Below are positions 1 to 12,515 of a stretch of 41,814 nt of DNA, one piece after another. Source of the DNA: Helochares maculicollis. Its lineage: Eukaryota > Arthropoda > Insecta > Coleoptera > Hydrophilidae. Position 1 is the first letter of the stretch; each line of letters starts with the position of its first letter. The notes under the pieces were generated by a model. That model worked only from the letters and a program-made list of their open reading frames with translations. It was not told the DNA's origin and did not search any database. The position numbers and the translations under genes were made by a program. The stretch is taken from NCBI GenBank assembly GCA_033557835.1, contig JAWQRO010000350.1, positions 1 through 41,814 on the forward strand, in the 5' to 3' direction.

Positions 1-10
1 ATATATATTC

Positions 11-450
11 AAAATGGATCAGTTGATAATTTTAGATAAACCATATATGGAATAGTGAGTTTATCTTTTGAATATATATCATTTGTAAGCTGTGTATCAT
101 TTAAATTTTTGGGTAGATGCAGGTTTCTCAAAAGAGATAAACAAGGAATAATATAGTAGCAAAAGGCTTAATATACCATGAACCATGAAAATCCCTGCCG
201 GCCGAAACGGGCATTGTTCTATATAGGTAATAAATATGTCAACAACAAATCTTTGTTTCACTTTTAGGCTGAGTGCTAGATGTCCAAAAATTCAGAGTAT
301 CTATTGACAAAGAAATCATTGTTACTATACAAAAAAATTCAATACAAAATATTCAATTGGTTATGAGAAAGCTACAATTTCATGCAGCTTTTGTAATACA
401 GGTGCATTGATTGATTCTATTTCAATAATTGTTTTCAAAAGATCAAAATC
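11..450. repeat. 440-bp repeat, copy 1
   Basis: First full unit. Its short reading frame starting at 187 is closed by a TAG at about 224, where copies 2 and 3 have CAG. Otherwise it matches copy 2 almost base for base. Confidence 0.93.
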
Positions 451-890
451 AAAATGGATCAGTTGATAATTTTAGATAAACCATATATCGAATAGTGAGT
501 TTATCTTTTGAATATATATCATTGGTAAGCTGTGTTTCATTTACATTTTTGGGTAGATGCAGGTTTCTCAAAAGAGACAAACAAGGAATAATATAGTAGC
601 AAAAGGCTTAATATACCATGAACCATGAAAATTCCTGACGGCCAAAACGGGCATTGTTCTATACAGGTAATAAATATGTCAACAACAAATCTTTGTTTCA
701 CATTTAGGCTGAGTGCAAGATGTCCAAAAATTCACAGTATCTATTGACAAAGAAATCATTGTTACTATACAAAAAAATTCAATACAAAATATTCAATCGG
801 TTATGAGAAAGCTACAATTTCATACAGCTTTTGTAATACAGGTACATTGATTGATTCTATTTCAATAATTGTTTTCAAAAGATCAAAATC
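451..890. repeat. 440-bp repeat, copy 2
   Basis: Second full unit, same length as copy 1 with 15 substitutions. The junction with copy 3 is seamless, with the same GATCAAAATC sequence before the unit start as at the copy 1/2 junction. Confidence 0.93.
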
Positions 891-1290
891 AAAATGGATC
901 AGTTGATAATTTTAGATAAACCATATATCGAATAGTGAGTTTACCTTTTGAATATATGACATTGGTAAGCTGTGATTCTTTAAATTTTTGGGTAGATGCG
1001 GGTTTCTCAAAAGAGACAAACAAGGACTAATATAGTATCAAAAGGCCTAATACACCTTGAAAGACCCTGCCTGCCAAAACGGGCATTGTTCTATACAGGT
1101 AATAAATATGTCAACAACAAATCTTTGTTTTACTTTTAGGCTAAGAGTGCTAAATATTCAAAAAGTCAGAGTATCTATTGACAAAAAAGTCATTGTTACT
1201 ATACAAGAAATTTCAATACAAAATATTCAATCGGTTATGAGAAAGCTCCAATTTCATGCAGCTTTTACAACACAGGTGCATTTAATGAAT
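891..1290. repeat. 440-bp repeat, diverged shortened copy 3
   Basis: Third unit, with several small deletions and many substitutions relative to copies 1 and 2. A 79-codon frame (1057-1296) runs through it, but the matching region in copies 1 and 2 is interrupted by stops or frameshifts. I therefore treat that frame as chance and not a gene. Confidence 0.88.
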
Positions 1291-4200
1291 TTTTAACTGT
1301 ACATGTAAAAGAGATCTGACAGCATAAGAATTTTTGCTTGCTTGGAATTTGAAAGCTTAGATCACTCATCTGTCGCTGAGTCATCAAGCGTTGAGAAGAA
1401 GCATGCCAAAAAAACAATTATAAATTGTAATAAAATTCTAAAACGCCAATAGTTTCAGTTTTGGAGTTTAAGCGTGTTAACTTTGTAATGCACTCTTACT
1501 TAGCGAGGGATTAATGATGTTTTCTACTTTCGTAGTATATTTCTGAGCTCCTTATACATAGATTTTTGTAGTTTGGGAAACAACTTGTAAACCCATGTCC
1601 TTTAATGAAAATGTGACTACATTTTTTGTCCTGAATGCATTTTTTTTATAGGACTGCACTTCTGTTGCCCTTGAAAAGCTAAGATATTAGATAAGTCAAA
1701 AAACAAAGAAGCGTTGGCTTCACTTATTCACGAGTCTCTCGTTTCACTCACTTATCTCGTAGCGTCCATATTTCTAGAAGGTATAGGAAAAATTACTTGG
1801 TCAAGTTCAAAGAAAGCTACAATCGAAAAATAACATCACTAACAAATTTATGTTTCAGGCTGCACCACAACAATTACTACTTAATTAAAAATCACCACGG
1901 TAGCAGATGCAATCTACAAATGTATGTAAAGCTATTAGCTTTAATAATAATAAAATGTATTGTGAAAGAGAAAAATATTCATTTAATATGCTACTTTGGA
2001 ATAAAATGCTGAATGTGAAGTGGGCATATACCCCACAAAAATTTTCACTACGTAAAAAAATTTCAACTCAGAGCTATTGATGTAAAACCATTAATATTAG
2101 TTAGATATACGAAATTGCTAACCGTATCTTTATTTGTAAAGAATCCTTAAATGTTCTTTCTAAATAGTAATTTATTCGTGAAACTTATTTAAAATTCAGT
2201 GGGGCGGTCCTCCTTCAGACAGTTCCACTTCTACGTGAGATTTCTTCCCAAATGTTGCATATCAGGCAAAGAAACATGTGGGGTCTAGGCGTGGTTTACA
2301 ATCGCTGTTGCATAATAATAGGTGAGGGGAACCACAAATTCTGATCGCAGGCAAATACCTTTTTAGATGCTGAACTCAGCAGTTACGATTACTAATTCTA
2401 CGCCTGTTTAAATCAATAACCTATCAAAACATTTTCTGAACTCATTTTATTTACCAGCATGTAATTGTATTGCAAATATTTTTCAAGCATGATATAGACG
2501 AATGAACATATTGTAAAATAGAGGTAGAGTCGTTTACTGAAAGATATTCGTTCCGTAAAAATGCCATAGACAATAAAACTACTAAACATAACATTAATTT
2601 CAATATATGCATAGAGTTAGTACTTGTATAGACACTTTCATCGTTACAAATAGAAACACTGGCAAATTGGTCCTGCCAAAGTCATTAAATAAGAGCTAAA
2701 ACAAAACTTAATGACATGTCAGAACAACTCATGTGGCGAGCAAAAAAGATATTTATGATTATTCTGCATTCAAGTTAATATTTTCATTAAGTAATAACAA
2801 TACCATATTTTTAATTTAATATTTTTACAAACTGCTCTCTAATGTAACATAGCAAGTACAACTTCTTACGTTCTCATACAATTTATTTACAATACCTTAG
2901 TATAAATATAATATTGATAAATATTTAGAAAATTAACATTACATTTATAGTTAACTGAAAATGCAGAATAGAAATTTGGTGTAAATGCATATGAATGCAA
3001 TTATTGGAATTGTGATTTCATCGTACTAGTGACTTTTTTGTCATGGGTTTTTTTAGTTGGAAGGCGAGCAGTGCTTCCATCAACGAATAGTATCCACCCT
3101 ATTTCCATGAAAGCCAACTTAATGAAATTATGTATGCACACGTTATATAGTTTTGCAGATGAATAATTTACAGGCAATTTCTAATTTTCCGGTTGAGTGA
3201 TCCCTAATAACATAAATGTTTGTTGAAAAGTCGGACATATGATAATTCTATAAAAGTTAGGCAGAATGAAGCGTAAGAAATTACATCAAACTTCTAGAAA
3301 ATAAAAAATGATCCCCGTTCGACTAATTTGCAATTTTTTTCAGCAGCGGCACAACGAAAAGATTTAAAAAGCAAAAGTTTGTTCAAGCGTGCAAAATGTA
3401 AAGGGAGTTTGCCATTGGGTTTGTAAGAGGGCATTTGGGAGGGTATTTTTTTCGACGAGGGTGGGTTCGAATTGGAAGCCATCATGATTTGACGGACGGA
3501 ATTGGACCGCCGGCCCTAGGATATAACTCACGTACACTGTTCGTTTCCCACCCGGCAGACAAATAACTTCTAAGTCTAAATCTCTTTGTCTTTGTTCAAT
3601 CATGGGAGTTTTCAACATAGAGGATTTATTTACTCGACTTTCTTTTCAAAAAATCGATAATTTACTCGCGAATTGTCAAGTCGTAATGGAATCGGAGAAA
3701 TGCATTGTAATAATAACAGTATTTACAAGACCATTACAACAACGAACACTTCAGCAAGTTTTCGTAGTTCATTTGAATAACAAACAACAACGTCTACATA
3801 TAAATCCAACACCTAAATATCAAGACAAGGAAATGCAATATTAAGGTTGCTGTATAAGGATGACTTGCAGTATTATGACAGAACTCTCCCACCGATCTAA
3901 ATGACTAGCCATTATACTCAACTACTACATCTTATCTAGATGCATATGTTATTTAATAATGTACAAATCGTGATTTTGACATAATACATCTATTAGTTAA
4001 TTCTGTCTTACCTGTCAACACTTACTGCGTGTACATTATTTTTATTCTCGCCATGGACGGCAAAAATTCGGCTGAGGGATATTAAAAAAATAGCTGCCCC
4101 CTGCCTAATTTTAATTTGATGTGTGGATGATGGTTATATTACACGACGTACGCAGCCGCTCCTACTGCAATAACGTTGTACCAAATTGAAAATTCCTGTA

Positions 4201-5039
4201 AATTCGCCCGTTCCCTCATAAAATATCCATTACTAAATTAATAAAGCTTATATTGATTTTGTAATGTGTTATTCTTGTTTCATTCATTCATGCGTTGAGA
4301 AAATTTTGCATTGACATGATGGAAACGAAAAATGTTTTCAAGATCATATTTGCTTTGCATTTAAATCACATGAACTGAAAATTTACTAAGCATTGCGAAA
4401 ATACAACTTCATTAAACTTATTAGAACCGATCACACGCCTATGCTGGGTGCACCCACGGACTGTCCATTAAATTCAATGATATAATGTTTGGCAAAAAAC
4501 AAAGTGTGGCTTAAGTGAGCATAAAATATGCAGCAGATGTTAGAAAACTATAGATACATTTTCTTGGAATTTATACGTACATTAAGTTTTAAGTCTACGT
4601 TCTTACAAATCTATTTATGAGGACTGAACTGTTTAGGTTATTTCTGACGTTATTTGTGTAGTGAGTATTGGTAGAGATTTTGATTTGATGAAAAATGTTC
4701 CTAAAGGTATGTACTTTCTTGTTAATTGGATCCATATATTTATTGATGCGATGTATTCACCTTATTTTTTCATTGTATATCGCAACCGAGTTTCTTCAAT
4801 ATTTTTTAGTTATTAAATATAGAAACAGTTGCATGTGTATAGGGAGGAATCATAAATATTTGCATATTGAGATTATGTTTCTGATTTTTGCTCTTGTAGT
4901 TTACTAGATTTGTTTATATGTTTGTACATGTTAAGAGCCACCGGCGGAATTCCCTATGACGTCGTTGGTCGAAGACAGACAAATTTTATTGCTGTTTCAA
5001 AGAATTCCCTTCTTGTTTACGCTTAATGCAGCTGGACTC
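1291..5039. other. AT-rich non-coding stretch
   Basis: No gene is recognised. The only slightly less AT-rich part is around 3430-3620. Overlapping short frames there, 84 codons on the minus strand (3364-3618) and 80 codons on the plus strand (3602-3844), show no familiar domain and cross each other, which argues against either being real. Confidence 0.6.
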
Positions 5040-5410
5040 GAAGAGACGAAATAATAATAAAAAACTATTAAATTTCAACCGAAGAGGAAAGACAAGTAGC
5101 ACATATTTTAACTAATACTTTCATTTCGATCTATTTTAATCATTATTTACGATTATGCAAGTTCGCTAAACTAGGAAGGTATATTCCAAGAATTAAATTT
5201 TTGTTAACATGTAAATCACTTGAACCTATTAAATGCGAAATAAGAAAAAACATTTTTATGGTGGCTAAAATCATATAAATGAAAGGGCATACTAGACTAC
5301 CCTAAAACCTAAAAAAACCCAGTGCAATAGATTACAACCACAAAGGAAAGAGAAGCTCCACTTGTTTACTAGCGTTTTTATTCGATTCGATTTGTTAATT
5401 GTCAGTTTAT
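5040..5410. repeat. Weak diverged direct repeat pair, about 259 bp apart
   Basis: A segment near 5066-5150 (containing CAACC then GAGGAAAGA) resembles one near 5325-5405 (containing CAACCA then AAGGAAAGA) over roughly 80 bases, with perhaps 70% identity by eye. The offset, 259 bp, equals that at the start of the duplication just downstream. The match is short and diverged, so this is tentative. Confidence 0.35.
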
Positions 5411-5690
5411 AACTATTTAACAATTTACTTAATTTGATATTTAACAATTTTTGCATTCTTCGTATAATTATTATAGTTATTTACCTTCCCCTCGAAGATC
5501 ATGTGCCCCTTCTGTCGTTATCTGTTAAGCCCGGTCACAAATTTATTCTTGTGCGTTGAATTTAAGTCGCTTTACATTTAAAACTAAAAAGGTAAAATAA
5601 ATGCAGTTTGTTATTGACAAAGACGTATTATTGCAATTATTCACTGACAAATTTTCACTTTACAAATATGAATTAGTTTACGATGCACGA

Positions 5691-6197
5691 TATAATCACC
5701 TTTGTTGCGACGGAAGATGGTAATAAAAAGTGAAATTTTCGAAGTTACGCGCTGTCTTCTGCAACGTGCCTCAATAGAATTTGAATTTAATGATTGTTTA
5801 TGTACTTTTTTCTGTTTCTATTTCATAAGAAAGGTTTTGCGTGCATGAAAAACTTTAATTGCGAGATTTTGACGGTTCCAACGACTTATTTTGATTGTAA
5901 TGCCGGTATTTTCATAGAGATAAAAGTGACGTTATTTTAAGTTGTATGATGTAATCGTCTTTCTTGCGGCGGAAGATAGTAATAGAAAGCGATCATTTTT
6001 CGAAGTTACGTTCTGATTTAAATTATTAGAAAAAATGCGGAGCTATAAAATTTGACTTCAATGGTTGTTTATGTTCTTTTTCTGTTTCTCTTCGATAAGG
6101 ACGGTTTTGCGTTCATGAAAAAATTTAATCTCGAAGTTTTAAGATATCTAGCGACGGGTTTGATTGTGATTTTCATAGCAATAATGGTGCCGTTATG
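5691..6197. repeat. Diverged tandem duplication of a ~250-bp unit
   Basis: Copy 1 spans about 5691-5937 and copy 2 about 5943-6197, nearly back to back. Shared landmarks in the same order are GCGACGGAAGAT / GCGGCGGAAGAT (5707 and 5966), TTTTCGAAGTTACG, TTGTTTATGT, GGTTTTGCGT followed by CATGAAAAA, TTTGATTGT, and TTTTCATAG. The offset grows from 259 to about 270 because of small indels. A 78-codon frame at 6052-6288 with hydrophobic runs sits in copy 2. The matching part of copy 1 is full of stops, so coding is unlikely. Confidence 0.82.
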
Positions 6198-7435
6198 TCT
6201 GCATCTATCGGCATCATTTCAAGTATACCAGGAGTCCCAGATTAGCGAAATTTTTAACATTTTAATTCATACTCATTCCAGGTCGTAGTCACATTGGCGT
6301 TCTTAACATGTGGGTTAAGTATTGGAAATGAATTCTGCAACATTCTGTGTTTTAATTTGTTTTGAGTCTTGATATGTTTTCTAAATGTCATCTATCAATA
6401 TAGTTATCAAGAAAGTTCTCTTGAGTCTAAAACATCGTATATTATATTATTATAATTTTTATTATATTAAATAAAAATCAAATTTTTAAATCAAACTATA
6501 ATGTTGTTGCTTAGAATGGGCGCTCCAGGAGAAACAAACGTTATTTATATATTTTACCTGATCACTTCTTAACAATTCTACTGTTTAATGTTTTAATTAA
6601 AATTGTGAATGGCTAGGCATGCTTCAGCATTCTATAGAATTAGATATATAGAATTTATACCAAATATGTCATTTGGTTAAAAATGTTATCAACATCAATA
6701 TCTACATGTTCATTTCAAACAATTTTAAAGTAAAGAACATTGAAAAAATTTATTAACAATGAATTGAGCTGACTATTGTCTGGGAAATCAGCATTTATTT
6801 ATTTGTAATACCTGTACAGGTGAAAAAATTTACTTAGTCACTAATATTGATAACATTTACAAGACTCTAAATATCTCAAAAATTATACATTGCTGTGAAT
6901 AAATATTTCTAAAATTGCTTTAGCAGAATAAATGTCTAAGTTAATTAATTCATTTATTAAATGTGTGAAACAGGCATTCTTGCCTTATTGCTAACGCTCG
7001 ATAATTGAACGCGATTTATGCGAAAACCATTTTTCTAAAATCATTACTAATAGCATAGATGTTTCTATTTTAAACATGTCCCCTTTGCAGTATTACGTAA
7101 AGCTAAATATTATAAAAACTATAATAAGAATATATATTTGGAGAGTAGCTTAAAATGAAAAAGTTACTGCTATAAATGACGGTGATATCCAAGCGCAGCA
7201 CTTCAAGATGCCAACAGTTTTTATGCATGGTTGTATAAGTATTTCATGTGTAAATAAAAATATACATTTTATAATTTTACTGTTTTCTGTTAAAACAGCA
7301 ATAGAAAATATTTTCCCTTACAATTATATCAGTGAACTTTAATAATATCTCGATGTCATAGTTTGGAGCATTTGTGCGGAAATTTTAGTAGCTAATACCG
7401 AATAAACACATGCTTCAAAAGCTATTTTGATAACG
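6198..7435. other. AT-rich non-coding stretch
   Basis: Highly AT-rich with runs of A and T. I see no gene, structured RNA or repeat of note. Confidence 0.6.
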
Positions 7436-7505
7436 CTAGCAAAGTTAGGCAAAAGTTTGAATCTAGCAAAGTTAAGCAAAAGTATAGCTCTAGCAAAGCA
7501 ATGCA
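7436..7505. repeat. 27-bp minisatellite, about 2.6 copies
   Basis: CTAGCAAAG starts at 7436, 7463 and 7490, exactly 27 bases apart. The first two units share the following TTA(G/A)GCAAAAGT, and the third is cut after about 15 bases. As 27 is a multiple of three, the short frame at 7427-7675 shows a repeated L-A-K-L motif, but this is a by-product of the DNA repeat and no protein family is recognised. Confidence 0.85.
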
Positions 7506-10030
7506 TTATCTTAAATGTTGATGCCAAATATTATTTAGTATTTGTAAGCTTATTTTCCCAGATACTTTCAAATAGAGCAGGTGTTATTGTATTCGATGCA
7601 GAATTGCTCCAGATACTGCAATTTTATCGTGTTTATAGTTCTATTAAATTCTCTGTCTTTATTCATCATTCGTAAGGCTTCGTTTGATTTTCAATCTTTC
7701 CATGTTATATACATACACAATTTTATCCCTACAATAAGCAAGGATGTATCTTGTAGATATTTTGTTTCTAGAGGAGAAATACGATATGTAGATGTGGCAT
7801 CTTATTAATCTGTTACAAAGCTCTATGTTTATATCTTTGTTAGTAATTAGATCCTTAACTTTTATAAATGCAACTCTTACCACTACGCTTCTTATACTTA
7901 CAGCTTACTTTTTGACCCTTATTTTGCAATTATAGTTTTCTTATGTTTATAAAAACTAACTGTTTCAATGTAGATATAATTTATTATAAGAAGCATCAGG
8001 TTGGTGTTTTGTAATTAAGCTTAGTTGTTCTGGTACTGACTTTTAGAACATAATCTAGCCTATCTGTACTCAACTATTCCTAAAGTTAATATTTTGGCCA
8101 GAAACTTGTGTCATTGGTATATATGATGATTGTTTGTGAATGTACTCACATACCAGTAGTATATGCATCTTAACTTTCTTCGAATGTTACTTCGAAGTAT
8201 TAGTTAAAAAATAAATGCGTCAATTCACATTCTTTTCCGCAATTTGATGTTCTGTTCTATCGTATCAGCTATCTTTCACTACAGATTTTGTATATTTCGA
8301 GAGTCATGCTCATCGGTTTCTGTATGTCTCCATGATGTATTAAGAACTTGCATGCATCCTTTTTCGTGCCCAAGCATCTTTGTGTATTAGGTGTTTATTA
8401 ATTTGAGCTGTATCACTTCATCTGTTGTTTAAGTTTGCTCTGTATTCACAGATTGAAAGCTTAAAAAATATATTGTTTGGCTTAAAAACTTGTGGCTGCT
8501 ACTTTGAGCATCTATTTTGTGTTTGTGTGCTTTGGTTTGAATGTTATTAAAAGAATTTAATAAATATTCCTTAATTTGCATCATGATTTCAAATAATAGT
8601 TCATCTGCAGCAGAACGCTTCCTGTTCTTTTTATTTTTAATGTGCAAATCACCTATATCTGCGTGTTAATTCTGTTATTAAGTGTTTATGTTCTGTTCTC
8701 TAAAAATACGTAACCTTTCTAATCTTTGTACTTTCTATTTATTAGCTAGGGCGATGTTCTTGGAATCAACACACCACAGTGAGTGTTTTTACCTAGTTTC
8801 TAATCTATTGTAAATTGGGAAATGAAACCCTGGTCGATACGCATCTCACACTACTTTTGTTGAGCATATTGATGCATACTTTCAACAGGTATAATTCAAC
8901 AATAAGACCAATTTGGAGAAACCACATTTGTCAGAGAATCGAATATACAAGAGTTGAATCGTGAATACTGAAGAATTGTTTTGGGACAGTAGATTTCATA
9001 TAAATTTCGTCAAAAGGGTTTTTGGTTTCTTTATTAGTAAGCCTTTTGGCTTGTACGTCAGACCTTGCTTAATTTTGATCAAACTTACATTAATTGTTGA
9101 TTACAACTATGATCCCTTTAATGATTTGCAGATCCTTATAAAAATTTCCATAAATACTTTGTGTTTCATAAATTCAATATTACCAGCACCAATTTACGAT
9201 CAGATCTGACATTGTTTGTACTCCTAAAGTGTGTAATAGAAAAATGTAAACTCTAACACTAAATAAAATTTCATTGTTTCCAATAAAATCTGGTGGTTAA
9301 ACATCCATATGATGTACAGAATGTTGAAAACACGAAGAAATATACATATATAGTAGGTAAAAGTACAGATAAAATTTTTACATATTATGTATATTTATGC
9401 ACTTATAAGTTCAAAAAGAAAAGTTATGCTAACCTGCTAAATATTCAACCCATCTGAAACCAAACTTATTTTTAATGTAGAGTATTAAATAGAATATAAT
9501 GCCGAACTCATTCATATCTAACGCATTTATACATTTTAATGGTATTATGGCTCTACAAAGTATATTTCAAGAACAAAAGCTAGTAAATTATTGAAATTAT
9601 TATTGTAATACAATAAACATTTCAAATATATTTTGAATGTTCAACAAAAAATATAATTCGAGGCTTGTATCTCCGGCAAATAAATTTTTCAAAACTGCAA
9701 AAGCCTCTTCAGCACTACGTGTCCGAAATTATACATAAAATGCAGCTTTTCCATCGCCTATTTTCAGTTTAAATTCGCTAACAAAGAGCAAGCTCTTACA
9801 GCCATAACAAAACAAGTCCACCAACAAAACTTCCTAAAACCCCATATTGCGAAATGTCTCCAGCGGCATATATTTATATACATCATAAATGAACAAGAAG
9901 ACATAACCCGACTGCACATGCACACGAAATATGTGCTGTCTACTCGGATATAGCACGCGAGGCATAGTATTTACTCTTTCGCAAGAAAATTATAATGGAT
10001 TAAAGTAGACATTTAAAATAAAGAAACTAG
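7506..10030. other. AT-rich non-coding stretch
   Basis: Short frames on both strands (for example 82 codons at 8961-9209) show no domain that I recognise and overlap other frames. I see no RNA gene or mobile element here. Confidence 0.55.
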
Positions 10031-10380
10031 GAATGGAGATCTGTCAAGCTGATGCCGAGTGGGACTGAGCTCGAGGGCACGCCGTAATCTTGAAGGGTAG
10101 ATACAGAAAGAGTCTTTCCGAACGTTCGTTTCTTATATACAATATTTTTTCTCTGGGAAAACTTTGTTGTTTGAAGCTGTGCGCCGCTAAGCGATCATTA
10201 ATCATGGGTAAGTTTCGGAGTGAGTGACGTGTCGGAACGAAGCCCCACAGTCCTCGGCCCCCTCGTCTCTGAAAGAACTCCGGGGAGCTCTCAGAAAATT
10301 GCAACATCTCGGGTACGAAGAGCTGATCCGGCGATGAACTCTCAAATAAAGGATTCTTCCATTTGATGACGTGGCAGAAC
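10031..10380. other. Local G+C-rich island, function unknown
   Basis: This stretch is clearly richer in G+C than its surroundings. On the minus strand it holds an 87-codon frame (10044-10307) and a TATATAAG box (10139 down to 10132) followed by the perfect palindrome CGAACGTTCG (10119-10128). On the plus strand it holds a good splice-donor-like GGGTAAGT, with the GT at 10208-10209. No homology is recognised for the frame. These features could mark a promoter or exon, but none is decisive alone. Confidence 0.3.
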
Positions 10381-12240
10381 GTTCGGGGAATGGGATTTTT
10401 GTTTTATCTTAATTAAATTGTTAGATTTTCAATTGAATTGAAGCGAAACCGTCTCTACTCGCACATTCAGCTTATATCTTGCTATAGACGTTTAATTACC
10501 GAACGATTCCCCCTTATTAGGAAAACGAATGGTGAAAATTAAAACGTGGCTCGTGCTGGTTTTGTATGAGAAGCACAACCATGAACATTTCTTCTGTGGT
10601 ATTGAGCTGCTGTGTGCGTACACATGAAACATTATAGTTCAAGCATAAACATAGAATTTATCTTTACCTTAATAGATTCCAAAGCAAGTGTTTCACAACT
10701 TCCAATCGATTCGTACAATCGAAAATAAAATGAACCTTTGTTTAGGTACCATGTTCAAGCTAATAGATTTTATTGGATTCCATTTATTTGTGTATACTAT
10801 TAGTGGCGTCCAACTTCAAAAATGCACATTTTGACACGCCGGACCATATTTCATAGCCGAGACACAAATAAAACATACGCTCATAGAACGTGGAGTGAGT
10901 TGTGACGTCATCGATTGGGAGAACGGTAGAACGGTAATGATGAATTTATCCTTCTTGTGACAACCGACATATCATCACGCCCAGTCATTTTACTATAATG
11001 TCATTTTACACTTGAAGCCTGGTGGCCGGCTCCATTAAGAGAGCACACAACAAATTTATTGACGGATTAGTAATTTATAATGAAAATTAATGCAATTTCA
11101 ATAATGCCATTAGCTGAGTTTTTATGATGCAAATTTATCTTGCAGTCGACTCGCAATTCCACTAGAAAAGTGGTCGATATAATAAATATTACAGATCAAT
11201 GCAAAATGTCGACAATAACGAGGACATACGTCTGCTAAGTATGCATGTATACTTAAGTGAATAAATAATAAAGGCAATAATTTTCAGAGACATATATTGT
11301 CGTTTATTGCGTTATGAAGTTATCAAATGAAGTGTTTGTGTTGGCATATTATATGTGTACCGTTCAATATTTTGCTTAAGCGAGAAATGTAAAGCTGTTT
11401 GAAAAATACTACGCTACAAAGTGAAATAGCTTTAAGTTTAATAATCTAAGAAGTACTTTGGCTGCACTGTGTCATCAATCGCCTAATTTCATATTAAATA
11501 TGTGGACCTTGTTCAGTTTATTTACAATAGTTTTACACCCGTGCAAAATCTATAACTAAGTAATAATCTGTTTTTAACATTGTTAAATACTGTTGTCTAT
11601 GCAAAGAGCTTCACTCCAAGAACTTAGTACACAGTACGCATATATAAACACTCATCCGCTATTGTTTGGTGGAGACAAGTTATTTCTGTAGTTTCATTGC
11701 ATAAGGGGGATGTGACAGTTACTCATCAACGGATAACATTGCTTTGAAAACAGTGAGCTGTCTAGAGAACATGCCAAGTGACAGCCACGTACAAACATCT
11801 CACGATTGTTGGCAGCACCAGTGCGAGCTTTGCTGACTACGCTCCTCTCTTATTATTAAAATGTTATTAGAAAGGTCCTCAGCAACATTTCTAAACTTTA
11901 ACAAAATTCCAAGGATTAGTTTAACTTGTGCCTCAACGTTCCAGTTTGCTATATTATTTTATTTTTCCCCTCAAGAACAACTTTCTGTATTTTACATCAT
12001 CACAACACAAAGCAAAATTATCAAATGAAAAAGCTTTAACTTTATCATGAACGAATTTTACAAGCAAACTACAATACACGAATCTCAAACGATGATCATT
12101 TCCCTAAACCACAAAAGTTAAATTATCTCTTTGTAAGAAGCTCGCTTTATACTAATTCATTTTTGAACGTGGCTTTCCTTTTGTTTATTAAAAGGGCATT
12201 TTATCACACTGGGTTTCAATGTATAACATTTTTTATCTGC
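10381..12240. other. AT-rich non-coding stretch
   Basis: I see no gene or RNA here. Short segments around 10900-11040 and 11770-11850 are slightly richer in G+C, without an open frame of note. Confidence 0.55.
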
Positions 12241-12287
12241 GGGCTACTTAGACAAAGATGGGATCCTTTCATTCGTAGCCCGAAAAA

Positions 12288-12515
12288 ATGTTTAAAAAAA
12301 GTGATTATTTATTTGCGCCAAGCTGTACATTTAATCTTTGCCTACCTGAAAGAAACTACACAGGCACACCTCGAACAAAACCTAGTAAAGATACTGCTGG
12401 GACTGATGCAGAGGCTGAGATTTTCATGTCACTTTTGAATCTTAGGCCGCCTATCATTAATCTTATGTCCGGAGCCGAATACTTACCGCTGCCTTCTTAT
12501 CTCAAGTTCAGCTGA
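12288..12515 (+). CDS. Candidate short coding segment or gene remnant
   Basis: A 75-codon frame ends with TGA at 12513. From about 12348 to 12425 most codons start with a purine (for example AGT AAA GAT ACT GCT GGG ACT GAT GCA GAG GCT GAG ATT), a texture typical of coding DNA and unusual in this window. The encoded part reads TKPSKDTAGTDAEAEIF and then a hydrophobic stretch ending LPLPSYLKFS. The sequence before 12340 looks like ordinary AT-rich DNA. A possible acceptor (ACACAG) ends at about 12362, so this could be the last exon of a gene, a decayed gene, or chance. I recognise no family. Confidence 0.18.
   Translation: MFKKSDYLFAPSCTFNLCLPERNYTGTPRTKPSKDTAGTDAEAEIFMSLLNLRPPIINLMSGAEYLPLPSYLKFS

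Larger units (their letters stand above)
9..1290. repeat. Three-copy tandem array of a 440-bp unit
   Basis: Copies begin at about 11, 451 and 891, each opening with AAAATGGATCAGTTGATAAT. Copies 1 and 2 are both 440 bp and differ at 15 positions by my count, with no indel, so about 96-97% identical. Copy 3 is about 400 bp, lacks some 12 bases around 1055 and is visibly more diverged; homology fades after 1280. The order of divergence suggests that copies 1 and 2 arose by a recent duplication next to an older copy. The left edge lies within ten bases of the window end, so the array may continue outside. I do not recognise the unit as a named satellite or transposon. Confidence 0.95.

Noticed and set aside
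667..1139. Intron-like GTAATA...TTTTAG segments of 41 bases in the 440-bp repeats
   Set aside because: At 41 bases these are shorter than typical introns, and the flanking frames are not kept between copies.
1057..1296. 79-codon frame in the third 440-bp copy as a gene
   Set aside because: The equivalent region in copies 1 and 2 is broken by stops and frameshifts, so no selection for a protein is evident.
6052..6288. Small membrane protein suggested by hydrophobic runs
   Set aside because: It lies in one arm of a decayed duplication whose partner is full of stops; hydrophobic runs are expected from T-rich DNA.
10116..10128. Heat shock element in the CGAACGTTCGGAAAG sequence (minus strand)
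   Set aside because: The third pentamer is imperfect and the site lies downstream of the TATA box it would serve.
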